From Winogradskyella echinorum (GTDB lineage: Bacteria; Bacteroidota; Bacteroidia; Flavobacteriales; Flavobacteriaceae), in NCBI RefSeq assembly GCF_014297365.1, contig NZ_JACOQD010000001.1:1240001-1304000 (forward strand): 64,000 nt of DNA, written 5' to 3'. Position numbers and translations under genes: made by a program. The notes beneath the pieces were generated by a model that saw only the letters and a program-made list of their open reading frames with translations, was not told the DNA's origin and made no database searches. Shown piece by piece: positions 27,030-34,734 of this stretch. Within the stretch, counting starts at the first letter, position 1; each line of letters opens with the position of its first letter.

Positions 27030-27100
27030 AAAAAGGGTGAACAGACGTTCACCCTTTTTGCCCCAAATCTACCATAAACTTAACCTACTTATGTTATGGT
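27030..27100 (-). ncRNA. predicted small RNA, copy 1 of a tandem pair
   Basis: Minus-strand unit with promoter (27105-27137), a 44-nt conserved core (27060-27103) and its own terminator: stem GGGTGAAC/GTTCACCC (27035-27054), 4-base loop, then U-run. The RNA would begin with ACCAUAA, which pairs with UUAUGGU 17 nt later, then leave AGAUUUGGGGC unpaired before the terminator. Copy 2, 234 bp away, has the same parts. No ORF is conserved in it. The start point is estimated as 4-7 nt after the -7 element. Could be a known Rfam family such as Flavo-1; not checkable here. Confidence 0.6.
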
Positions 27101-27104
27101 GATT

Positions 27105-27137
27105 CAAATATAAGTTTACATTATTTTAACTGTTCAA
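27105..27137 (-). promoter_or_regulatory. promoter of small RNA copy 1
   Basis: Minus strand TTG (27137-27135), 22 bp, TATATTTG (27112-27105). The -7 element matches the consensus exactly and ends about 5 nt before the conserved core. Confidence 0.6.
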
Positions 27138-27262
27138 TTTTTTGGACAAACGACCTATATATTAGCCTAAGCGTGGAAAGAACCGCGTTTCTGGGATGAT
27201 ATGTATAAAATTGAATCTTAAATTAAACAAATGACTTAAAGTAAAACTTTAATTAAGTGTAT

Positions 27263-27334
27263 AAAAAAAGGTGAACTAAGTTCACCTTTTTTTGCCCCAA
27301 ATCTACCATGAACTTAACCTACTTATGTTATGGT
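27263..27334 (-). ncRNA. predicted small RNA, copy 2 of a tandem pair
   Basis: Second copy of the unit: the core 27294-27337 is identical to copy 1 except G27310 for A27076. The terminator stem GGTGAAC/GTTCACC (27270-27286) is kept, while its loop differs in length and sequence (TAA against AGAC). That is what selection on the hairpin, not on the loop, would leave. The promoter-like pair lies at the same place upstream (27339-27366). Between the two units, 27141-27262 shows no ORF or repeat that I can name. Confidence 0.58.
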
Positions 27335-27338
27335 GATA

Positions 27339-27366
27339 CCAATGTAGATGTATTTTGTTAAAACAA
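27339..27366 (-). promoter_or_regulatory. promoter-like elements of small RNA copy 2
   Basis: Minus strand TTG (27366-27364, in TTTG), 17 bp, TACATTGG (27346-27339). The -7 box deviates at one position from TAnnTTTG but sits at the same distance from the core as in copy 1. Confidence 0.45.
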
Positions 27367-27372
27367 ACTAAA

Positions 27373-27422
27373 TATCCGATAAAACGCAGTATTCTTCGAC
27401 TAAATACTTGTTTTATCGGATA
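27373..27422 (-). terminator. long hairpin after purF-like gene, probable terminator
   Basis: A perfect 13-bp stem (27373-27385 with 27410-27422) is continued by 6 more pairs (27388-27393 with 27403-27408) after a small bulge, around a 9-base loop. On the minus strand it is followed by a U-rich stretch and lies 22 bp after the stop codon of the purF-like gene. Confidence 0.65.
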
Positions 27423-27444
27423 AAAAGCTATTTTGGGGTGATTA

Positions 27445-29343
27445 TTAGTATGCACGCTCCTTATTTCCTTCAAAGAAATTAATAAAGGCTCTATTTACTA
27501 CTCTATTACCTCCAACGGTTGGGTAATTACCAGTAAAGTACCAGTCTCCTAGATTTTTAGGACAGGCTTTATGTAAATTCTCAACAGGTTGAAAAATAAT
27601 TTTTACTTCAGCATTAACTTCTTCATCGCTTAGTAATTCAGAAATTTTGTCAGAAATCTGTTCGTCTGTAAAGTTATCGTAGATCTCTTTAACGTAGTTA
27701 ACTACGTTTTTATCTTTCAAATCAACTTGAGTTAAACATTTATTATAAACCTCTTCAACGATATGGTATTGGTTGTTATCTTTTAATAATTCTAATGCAG
27801 CTCTAAAGGCAACTAAACTTTCTAGATTTGCCATATCTATTCCATAACAATCCGGATAACGTATTTGAGGAGCAGAAGACACAACCACAATTTTCTTAGG
27901 TTTAAGTCTATCCATCATTTTAATAATACTTTTCTTAAGAGTTGTACCTCGTACAATACTATCGTCAATAATAACAAGATTGTCTGTGGGTTTAATAACG
28001 CCATAAGTAACATCGTATACATGGGCCACTAAATCATCTCTACTGCTGTCTTCTGTAATAAAGGTTCTTAGTTTTACATCTTTAATGGCTATTTTTTCTA
28101 TCCTTGGGCGTTCGGATAAAATTTCTGTAACTCTTTCGGCAGAAAGCTTTCCGTTTCCGTTTAAAATAGATTGTGTTTTTCTTTTGTTTAGATACTCTTC
28201 TACAGTATCAATCATTCCAAAGAATGAGGTCTCAGCAGTATTTGGTATAAATGAAAAAACTGAATTTTCTGTATCATTATCTATAGCTTCAAGAACTTTT
28301 GGCATTAGTAATCTACCAAGCTCTTTTCGTTCTTCATATATTTCTGCATCACTACCACGAGAAAAATAAATACGCTCAAAAGAACAAGCTTTGCGCTCTA
28401 ATGGTTCTAGTATTTTTTTAATAATGGTTTTACCAGATTTTTTAGTGATAATAGCATGTCCAGGTTCTAATTCTTTAACATCTTCAAAAGAAACATTAAA
28501 TACTGTTTGAATTACTGGTCGCTCGGAAGCTACAACCACTACTTCATCATCTTTATAATAATATGTTGGTCTAATACCAGAAGGATCTCTAAGTACAAAA
28601 GAATCTCCATGACCTAATAAACCAGCCATAGCATAACCACCATCCCAGTTTTTGGCAGCACGTTTTAATATTTTACCAACTTTAAGGCGTTCAGCAATAA
28701 GAGGAGAACATTCATTTTTGTTATACCCTTCTTTCTTTAAATCTCTATAAATTTTTGAAACGGCATCATCTAGAAAATGACCAATTTTCTCCATTATTGT
28801 AATGGTGTCTGTGTATTCTTTTGGATGCTGTCCTAAATCTATAAGGTTGCCAAAAAGCTCTTTAACATTAGTCATGTTAAAGTTTCCTGCCATAATTAAG
28901 TTTCTATGCTGCCAGTTATTTTGTCTTAAAAAGGGATGAACACTTTCTACACTGTTTTTTCCAAAAGTACCATAACGAACATGTCCTAATAAAACTTCAC
29001 CTATATAAGGTATGTTCTTTTTTTGAGCAGCAACGTCATTATTATATTCTGGATGTGCAGTTAACTCTTTATTAATACGCTCGTTAATTTGAGCAAAAAT
29101 ATCTTGAATTGGTTGTTGTGCAATAGAACGCACTCTACTTATGTAACGTTCTCCTGGATTGGTGTTTAATTTAATGCTAGCAAAACCAGCTCCGTCTTGT
29201 CCACGGTTGTGCTGTTTTTCCATCATTAAATACATTTTATTAACTCCATAAAAAGCACTACCATATTTTTCTTTATAGTATTCTAATGGTTTTAAAAGTC
29301 TAATAAGTGCAATACCGCACTCATGTTTTAAAGCATCACTCAT
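27445..29343 (-). CDS. purF: amidophosphoribosyltransferase-like protein, long form
   Basis: A 632-residue PurF-family enzyme. The N-terminal glutaminase Cys is residue 9 (HECGIAL) after an 8-residue propeptide, with QHNRGQDGAGFAS following. The PRTase site is VVIIDD-like (NLVIIDDSIVRGTTL). It would make phosphoribosylamine from PRPP and glutamine, the first purine step. It is about 130 residues longer than common PurF. Of the Fe-S-type cysteines, those in ACSFERIYFSRG and DCYGID are present, but the Cys next to FTGNYPT is Tyr (WYFTGNYPT). Last gene of a minus-strand purine-linked group; may be a paralogue of the main PurF. Confidence 0.82.
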   Translation of the reverse strand: MSDALKHECGIALIRLLKPLEYYKEKYGSAFYGVNKMYLMMEKQHNRGQDGAGFASIKLNTNPGERYISRVRSIAQQPIQDIFAQINERINKELTAHPEYNNDVAAQKKNIPYIGEVLLGHVRYGTFGKNSVESVHPFLRQNNWQHRNLIMAGNFNMTNVKELFGNLIDLGQHPKEYTDTITIMEKIGHFLDDAVSKIYRDLKKEGYNKNECSPLIAERLKVGKILKRAAKNWDGGYAMAGLLGHGDSFVLRDPSGIRPTYYYKDDEVVVVASERPVIQTVFNVSFEDVKELEPGHAIITKKSGKTIIKKILEPLERKACSFERIYFSRGSDAEIYEERKELGRLLMPKVLEAIDNDTENSVFSFIPNTAETSFFGMIDTVEEYLNKRKTQSILNGNGKLSAERVTEILSERPRIEKIAIKDVKLRTFITEDSSRDDLVAHVYDVTYGVIKPTDNLVIIDDSIVRGTTLKKSIIKMMDRLKPKKIVVVSSAPQIRYPDCYGIDMANLESLVAFRAALELLKDNNQYHIVEEVYNKCLTQVDLKDKNVVNYVKEIYDNFTDEQISDKISELLSDEEVNAEVKIIFQPVENLHKACPKNLGDWYFTGNYPTVGGNRVVNRAFINFFEGNKERAY

Positions 29344-29377
29344 GGTATAATTACGCTGTTCGTTTATTTTTAATTAG

Positions 29378-29397
29378 ATCCTAAACTTATTTAGGAT
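29378..29397. promoter_or_regulatory. palindrome in the leader of the purF-like gene
   Basis: ATCCTAAA (29378-29385) and TTTAGGAT (29390-29397) form an 8-bp inverted repeat around 4 bases, 35 bp upstream of the ATG. Possible operator or leader hairpin; it overlaps a TAAGTTTA sequence resembling a -7 box. Confidence 0.35.
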
Positions 29398-29426
29398 AAA
29401 AAAACGCGCTCAATTTTGAGCGCGTT
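29397..29426 (-). terminator. intrinsic terminator of pfkB-family gene
   Basis: An 11-bp GC-rich stem AACGCGCTCAA / TTGAGCGCGTT (29403-29426) with a 2-base loop. On the minus strand it is followed by seven Us, starting 4 bp after the kinase stop. Confidence 0.88.
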
Positions 29427-29429
29427 AGT

Positions 29430-30356
29430 TTAAGTTAATTCTATATCAAATTGTGTTAGACTTTTAAATTGGTCTAAACGTTTATAAATTTCTTTATCTG
29501 TTAAGTTAAGCATTCTTTCTGTGCCAAATTTCTCCACACAGAATGATGCTAATGTAGATCCGTATATTACGGCCTTTTTCATATTCTCAAAAGAAAAGTC
29601 ATTTGTCTTAGCTAAATATCCAGCAAAACCTCCAGCGAATGTGTCGCCTGCACCAGTTGGATCAAAAACTTCTTCTAATGGTAAAGCTGGCGCATAGAAA
29701 ACATTATCATTATGAAACAATAAAGCTCCATGTTCTCCTTTTTTAATCACTACATATTTAGGTCCCATTTCATGAATCTTTCTTGCAGCAACCACTAAAG
29801 AATATTCACCAGATAATTGTCTTGCTTCTTCATCATTAATGGTAATTAGATCCACATTTTTAATTACAGACAATAAATCATCTAACGCTATATCCATCCA
29901 AAAATTCATGGTGTCTAAAATGGCTAATTTTGGTTTTTTAGTCATTTGATCTAACACACCTTGTTGTACTGCAGGATGCAAATTCCCTAACATTACCACT
30001 TCAGCATCTTTATAATTATTAGGCACAACAGGATTAAAATACTCTAATACATTTAGCTCAGTAACCAATGTATCACGAGAGTTCATATCATTATGATATT
30101 TTCCACTCCAAAAGAAGGTTTTACCATCTTTAACAATTTCAATACCTTCTATGTTTACATTTCTATTTTCTAAAAGATCTAGATATTCTTTTGGAAAATC
30201 GCCACCAACAACAGAGACTGCTGCGGAATCCACATTAAAGTTTGAAGCAGATAAACCTATATAAGTGGCTGCACCACCTAGAATTTTGTCGGTTTTACCA
30301 AAAGGAGTTTCAATAGCATCAAAAGCTACTGTCCCGACAATTACTAATTTACTCAT
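29430..30356 (-). CDS. PfkB family carbohydrate/nucleoside kinase
   Basis: A 308-residue PfkB-type kinase. An N-terminal GGAATYIGLSASNF substrate loop and the C-terminal PfkB signature DPTGAGDTFAGGF with catalytic Asp are seen. The family phosphorylates sugars or nucleosides; the position among purN, RNase H and a purF paralogue suggests a ribose or nucleoside substrate, but this is inference. It has its own promoter-like element (30379-30409) and terminator, so it need not be co-transcribed with purF. Confidence 0.88.
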   Translation of the reverse strand: MSKLVIVGTVAFDAIETPFGKTDKILGGAATYIGLSASNFNVDSAAVSVVGGDFPKEYLDLLENRNVNIEGIEIVKDGKTFFWSGKYHNDMNSRDTLVTELNVLEYFNPVVPNNYKDAEVVMLGNLHPAVQQGVLDQMTKKPKLAILDTMNFWMDIALDDLLSVIKNVDLITINDEEARQLSGEYSLVVAARKIHEMGPKYVVIKKGEHGALLFHNDNVFYAPALPLEEVFDPTGAGDTFAGGFAGYLAKTNDFSFENMKKAVIYGSTLASFCVEKFGTERMLNLTDKEIYKRLDQFKSLTQFDIELT

Positions 30357-30378
30357 AAAGTAATTTTGAATTAGAGTG

Positions 30379-30409
30379 CAAATTTACATAAAATATATTC
30401 CTTGTGAAA
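30379..30409 (-). promoter_or_regulatory. promoter of the pfkB-family gene
   Basis: Minus strand TTTC (30409-30406), exactly 19 bp, TAAATTTG (30386-30379), 22 bp before the ATG. The -7 box is perfect and the -33 box deviates by one base. Confidence 0.65.
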
Positions 30410-30434
30410 TAATGATTTTGTCTTTAAAGAGATA

Positions 30435-31076
30435 TTATTTCCTCCCAAAATCAGCAGGAATTTCTCCCCAAGCTTTGGTTTCCCATTTTACAATGGTAGT
30501 GGTATATTCATTGGTTTTTAGCCATTCTTCTGCACGCTCTACCAAATCGTAAACAGGTTTGTTTTTTGCGTTACGCTTTAATTTAGAGTTGCACTTTTTT
30601 TTTCGTACCCAACTCATTGCTGTTTTTGAGTCTGTATACATAATGCGGTCACTATTATGTTGTTTTAAAAAGGCTAAGCCGTGTACTAATGCTAAAAATT
30701 CACCTATATTATTAGTCCCTTCTTCAAATGGCCCTTGAATAAAAAGTTGTTTTTTAGTTTTTGTATCTACACCTCTATATTCCATTTTTCCAGGATTTCC
30801 GCTTGAAGCCGCATCTACAGAAATAGAATTATAATTGGGCAGACCTATTTTTTTTAGTTGCACTTCGGTGAGTTCACTTTTAAAAGATTTAGATTTACCA
30901 ATGTAATCTTTATAATTAATGTTTAAGGCTTTTTTTGCAGCTTCAAAAGTTGAAAATGATTTATACTGAGCTCCTTTAAAATCTTTAATTTGGGCATTGC
31001 AGTCATCCCATTTCTCAAAAACTCCTGTTTTGTGACCTTTCCAAACAGTGTAATATTTTTTCTTTTTTTTTGACAT
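30435..31076 (-). CDS. ribonuclease HI with N-terminal viroplasmin/hybrid-binding domain
   Basis: 213 residues. The N-terminus (about 5-52, KKYYTVWKGHKTGVF...SFSTFEAAKKAL) is a caulimovirus viroplasmin/RNase H hybrid-binding domain as in eukaryotic RNase H1. The C-terminal RNase H fold has the catalytic set Asp88, Glu126, Asp149 and Asp209. It degrades RNA in RNA-DNA hybrids; the extra domain raises hybrid affinity in relatives. It lies 24 bp after purN. Confidence 0.9.
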   Translation of the reverse strand: MSKKKKKYYTVWKGHKTGVFEKWDDCNAQIKDFKGAQYKSFSTFEAAKKALNINYKDYIGKSKSFKSELTEVQLKKIGLPNYNSISVDAASSGNPGKMEYRGVDTKTKKQLFIQGPFEEGTNNIGEFLALVHGLAFLKQHNSDRIMYTDSKTAMSWVRKKKCNSKLKRNAKNKPVYDLVERAEEWLKTNEYTTTIVKWETKAWGEIPADFGRK

Positions 31077-31100
31077 AAATTATTTTGACACTAATTTTCA

Positions 31101-31697
31101 CTAATCACTTTGGATTTTAGTTTTTGAAATTTGGGATTTGAGTAAATCATCCACCACGATAGGAAAATGCTCCATTTCCAATAAATGAATTTTTTCAGCA
31201 ACATCTTTAGCAGAATCTGAATTGCTTACTTCACATTTGGCCTGAAAAATAATAGCACCCTCGTCATAATTTTCGTTTACGTAATGGATTGTAATGCCTG
31301 TTTCAGTTTCTTTATTGGCGACTACAGCTTCATGAACATGCATACCATACATACCTTTTCCTCCATATTTTGGTAATAATGCAGGATGAATATTAATAAC
31401 TTTATTCTCAAATTCTTTTAAAATAAACTCAGGAAATTTCCAAAGAAAACCAGCCAACACAATAAGGTCTGGCCGCGAAGCTTTTAGTATATTTAAAACG
31501 TCATCTGATTTAGAAAACGCAACCCTATTAAAAGATAATGCGCTAACATTGAGTTTTTTACAGCGATCCAATACTTTGGCATAAGGATTGTTAGTTAATA
31601 CCTGAATAACAGACGCATTATCGTTGTTGTGAAAAAACTTAATTAAATTTTCAGCATTAGAGCCACTTCCGGACGCAAAAATTACAACACGTTTCAT
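31101..31697 (-). CDS. purN: phosphoribosylglycinamide formyltransferase
   Basis: A 198-residue GART. The phosphate-binding SGSGSNAENL (about 9-18), the catalytic INIHPALLPKYGGKGMYG segment and the Asp in NENYDEGAI are all present. It formylates GAR with 10-formyl-THF in purine synthesis. Divergent from acpP with 183 bp between; this purN/acpP arrangement is common in Flavobacteria. No clear -7 box for purN was found. Confidence 0.95.
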   Translation of the reverse strand: MKRVVIFASGSGSNAENLIKFFHNNDNASVIQVLTNNPYAKVLDRCKKLNVSALSFNRVAFSKSDDVLNILKASRPDLIVLAGFLWKFPEFILKEFENKVINIHPALLPKYGGKGMYGMHVHEAVVANKETETGITIHYVNENYDEGAIIFQAKCEVSNSDSAKDVAEKIHLLEMEHFPIVVDDLLKSQISKTKIQSD

Positions 31698-31841
31698 TTA
31701 CAGGTATATTTCTTCAATTATTCAAAACAAAAAAAAGAATAATAATTAACAATTAGGGTAAAACCAAAATACTTTATCTTTATTTTTACTAAATTAAAAG
31801 CACATTTTATCGGTAAAGGTGATTAATCAAATAAAGTTTTT

Positions 31842-31849
31842 TATTTTTG
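31842..31849 (+). promoter_or_regulatory. -7 promoter element of the acpP operon
   Basis: TATTTTTG fits TAnnTTTG and lies 31 bp before the acpP ATG. No TTG at standard -33 spacing. Confidence 0.5.
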
Positions 31850-31880
31850 CCATCTAATTAAAACTTAAAATTAAAAAATT

Positions 31881-32114
31881 ATGTCAGACATTGCATCACG
31901 AGTAAAAGCGATTATCGTAGATAAATTAGGTGTTGATGAAAACGAAGTTGTAACTGAAGCTAGCTTCACTAACGATTTAGGAGCGGATTCATTAGATACT
32001 GTAGAATTAATAATGGAATTTGAAAAGGAATTCGATATTCAAATCCCAGACGATCAAGCTGAGAACATTGCAACAGTTGGTCAAGCTATCTCTTATATAG
32101 AAGAAGCAAAATAA
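31881..32114 (+). CDS. acpP: acyl carrier protein
   Basis: 77 residues, acidic, four-helix ACP. The phosphopantetheine site is Ser37 in [10 protein letters not shown]. It carries acyl chains for type II fatty acid synthesis in the cytoplasm. It is the first gene of acpP-fabF-rnc-IPExxxVDY-pyk, with fabF 13 bp downstream. Length is standard. Confidence 0.97.
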   Translation: MSDIASRVKAIIVDKLGVDENEVVTEASFTNDLGADSLDTVELIMEFEKEFDIQIPDDQAENIATVGQAISYIEEAK

Positions 32115-32127
32115 TAACTTTATTTTT

Positions 32128-33378
32128 ATGGAATTAAAGCGAGTCGTAGTTACCGGTTTAGGTGCACTTACACCAATAGGCAATACCAAAGATGAATATT
32201 GGAATGCCCTAATTAGTGGAAAAAGTGGTGCTGCACCTGTGACGCATTTTGATGCTGAAAAGTTCAAAACACAGTTCGCTTGTGAAGTAAAAAACTTTGA
32301 AGTTACTGACTTTATTGACAGAAAGTTAGCGCGTCAAATGGATAAGTTTTCGCAGTATGCAATGGTAGCTTCGGATGAAGCAATTGCAGACTCAAAATTA
32401 GATCTAGACGCTATAAACAAGTTGAGAGTTGGAGTCATTTGGGGAGCAGGAATTGGTGGTTTAGAAACATTTCAAGAAGAGGTGTTAAACTTTGCTGCTG
32501 GTGATGGTACACCTCGATTTAATCCAAGATTTATCCCAAAAATGATTGCTGATATAGCGCCAGGAAACATATCTATAAAATATGGTTTTATGGGACCAAA
32601 CTACACAACAGTTTCTGCTTGTGCATCTTCTGCAAATTCAATGATCGATGCTCTAAATACAATTCGTTTAGGACATTGTGATGTTGTAATTACAGGTGGA
32701 AGTGAAGCTGCAGTTACTATTGCTGGTATGGGAGGTTTTAACGCTATGCATGCCATGAGTACGCGTAATGATAGTCCAGAAACAGCATCTAGACCCTTTG
32801 ATGCAAACCGAGATGGTTTTGTATTAGGTGAAGGAGCAGGTTCTATCGTTTTAGAAGAGTACGAACATGCAAAAGCAAGAGGAGCTAAAATCTATGCAGA
32901 AGTTGTAGGTGGTGGTTTATCTTCTGACGCATATCATATGACAGCACCACATCCTGAAGGTATTGGTGTTATAGCGGTAATGAAAAATTGTTTAGAAAAT
33001 GCGGGCTTAAATCCTGAAGATGTAGATCATATTAATACACATGGAACATCAACACCATTAGGTGATGTTGCAGAGTTAAAAGCTATATCAGAAGTATTTG
33101 GTAGCCATGCTAAAAACATAAATATTAATTCTACAAAATCTATGACAGGTCATTTGTTGGGTGCTGCTGGAGCTATTGAAGCTATTGCTTCAATTTTAGC
33201 CATGGAGCATGGTATTATACCACCAACAATTAACCACGAAACGGTTGATGAAAACATAGATCCAGAATTAAATTTAACGCTCAATAAAGCTCAGAAACGA
33301 GATATTAAAGTAGCAATGAGTAATACATTTGGATTTGGCGGTCACAACGCTTGTGTATTATTTAAAAAATTAGATTAA
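32128..33378 (+). CDS. fabF: beta-ketoacyl-ACP synthase II
   Basis: A 416-residue thiolase-fold condensing enzyme. The catalytic triad is Cys165 (SACASSAN), His305 (NTHGTSTPLGD) and His342 (MTGHLLGAAG). It elongates acyl-ACP with malonyl-ACP. Immediately follows acpP, whose product is its substrate carrier, and precedes rnc by 7 bp. Confidence 0.97.
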   Translation: MELKRVVVTGLGALTPIGNTKDEYWNALISGKSGAAPVTHFDAEKFKTQFACEVKNFEVTDFIDRKLARQMDKFSQYAMVASDEAIADSKLDLDAINKLRVGVIWGAGIGGLETFQEEVLNFAAGDGTPRFNPRFIPKMIADIAPGNISIKYGFMGPNYTTVSACASSANSMIDALNTIRLGHCDVVITGGSEAAVTIAGMGGFNAMHAMSTRNDSPETASRPFDANRDGFVLGEGAGSIVLEEYEHAKARGAKIYAEVVGGGLSSDAYHMTAPHPEGIGVIAVMKNCLENAGLNPEDVDHINTHGTSTPLGDVAELKAISEVFGSHAKNININSTKSMTGHLLGAAGAIEAIASILAMEHGIIPPTINHETVDENIDPELNLTLNKAQKRDIKVAMSNTFGFGGHNACVLFKKLD

Positions 33379-33385
33379 ATCCCGA

Positions 33386-34129
33386 ATGAGCATCATTCGT
33401 AACATATTAAAAAATTCCCGTACTGAAGAAGACGGGAATTTTTTTTTACAACTCAAAACAATTCTTGGGTTTAAACCGAAATCTAAATCACTATATATTA
33501 AGGCATTTACCCATCGTTCTATGAATATTAAGGACAAAAAGGGGAATGCGGTTAACTACGAACGCTTAGAGTTTGTGGGAGACGCAATGCTAAGTTCTGT
33601 TATAGCAGCCTATTTGTTTGAGAAAGTACCACATGGTGATGAAGGATACTTAACAAAAATGCGCTCTAAAGTAGTTAGTAGAGAGCACCTTAACGAGTTA
33701 GGAAAAGATTTAGGGCTTATAGATTTGGTACAAAGTAGAATCTCAAAATCTAATTTCGGAAATAATATTCATGGCAATCTTTTTGAAGCTTTAGTTGGCG
33801 CTATTTATTTAGATAAAGGTTATAAGTTTTGTGAAAAATTTATTTACAGACGTGTTATTAACCCTTATGTAGATATAGAAACTTTAGAAGGTAAAGTAAT
33901 CAGTTACAAGAGTTTACTTATAGAGTGGTGTCAAAAAGAGAAAAACACTTTCGATTATGAAGTGTATGAAGATACAGGCAATGACGAACTTAAACATTTC
34001 TCTGTAAAATTAAGTATCAACGATAAAGTGGTGTCTAAAGCAAGAGCAACTTCAAAAAAGAAGGCAGAAGAAAAAGCCTCTAAACGTGCATTCTTTGCAT
34101 TTCAGAATCAAATTACCAAGCTCATTTAA
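33386..34129 (+). CDS. rnc: ribonuclease III
   Basis: 247 residues. The RNase III signature is ERLEFVGDA (59-67), with a second acidic cluster (NLFEALVGAIYLDKG). A C-terminal double-stranded RNA-binding domain (about 178-245) ends with the lysine-rich SKKKAEEKASKRA. It processes rRNA precursors and structured RNAs. Operon position after fabF is conserved in many bacteria. Confidence 0.96.
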   Translation: MSIIRNILKNSRTEEDGNFFLQLKTILGFKPKSKSLYIKAFTHRSMNIKDKKGNAVNYERLEFVGDAMLSSVIAAYLFEKVPHGDEGYLTKMRSKVVSREHLNELGKDLGLIDLVQSRISKSNFGNNIHGNLFEALVGAIYLDKGYKFCEKFIYRRVINPYVDIETLEGKVISYKSLLIEWCQKEKNTFDYEVYEDTGNDELKHFSVKLSINDKVVSKARATSKKKAEEKASKRAFFAFQNQITKLI

Positions 34130-34250
34130 CTATCCGTATTCAATACCTTACAACTATAACGTTTTCGTAAATTTTATAGGATAAGATTAACCAAATCTTA
34201 ATAAAACTAAGCTTTTATTATACTATATTTACCATTCAAGCTTATAGAAT

Positions 34251-34730
34251 ATGGCTTTACACAAACTTCTGGTAGATGATTTCTATGACGATACCTACAA
34301 GCTTATTGCTATTCATTGTAGGCTAGAGGATTATCGTTTAGCCTATTTGCTTAACAAGAATTTAGACATAAATCTAGAACGAAAAGCAGAAGACATAGAT
34401 ATTAAATATTTAGAATCGTCTTATAGTTTTTTTGAATGGAATAATGAGACAGAATACATTACTTGGAATTTAATTTCTAATGTATGTAAAAAGGAAGAAG
34501 ATAGTTTGTCTAGTACAGGTACATTGTTTGAGACTAGTGAAAAGGTTCTAAAAACATTTCATTTAATTTCTGAATACAATCGAGTAGATTATTTCATTAA
34601 AATTTCTGATGAAATACAGAATGTAAATGAAAAGCTAATCTTAAGTAAGTTACAAGCCATTCCACAAATTATAACAAGTTATACGGTAGATCCGTTAAAA
34701 ATAAAATCTAAAGACCATTTAATTTTTTGA
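34251..34730 (+). CDS. IPExxxVDY family protein
   Basis: A 159-residue protein recognised as the Flavobacteria-specific IPExxxVDY family by the motif FHLISEYNRVDYFIKI (the IPE is ISE here) and by its place directly before pyruvate kinase. No signal peptide or membrane span. The function is not known. The gap to pyk is 4 bp, which suggests a coupled role or simple co-expression; 121 bp separate it from rnc. Confidence 0.82.
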   Translation: MALHKLLVDDFYDDTYKLIAIHCRLEDYRLAYLLNKNLDINLERKAEDIDIKYLESSYSFFEWNNETEYITWNLISNVCKKEEDSLSSTGTLFETSEKVLKTFHLISEYNRVDYFIKISDEIQNVNEKLILSKLQAIPQIITSYTVDPLKIKSKDHLIF

Positions 34731-34734
34731 ATTA

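Noticed and set aside
26970..27444. A protein-coding gene in the 532-bp gap after sodA
   Set aside because: No frame of useful length with protein-like composition; the repeated elements keep structure and promoter positions rather than a reading frame.
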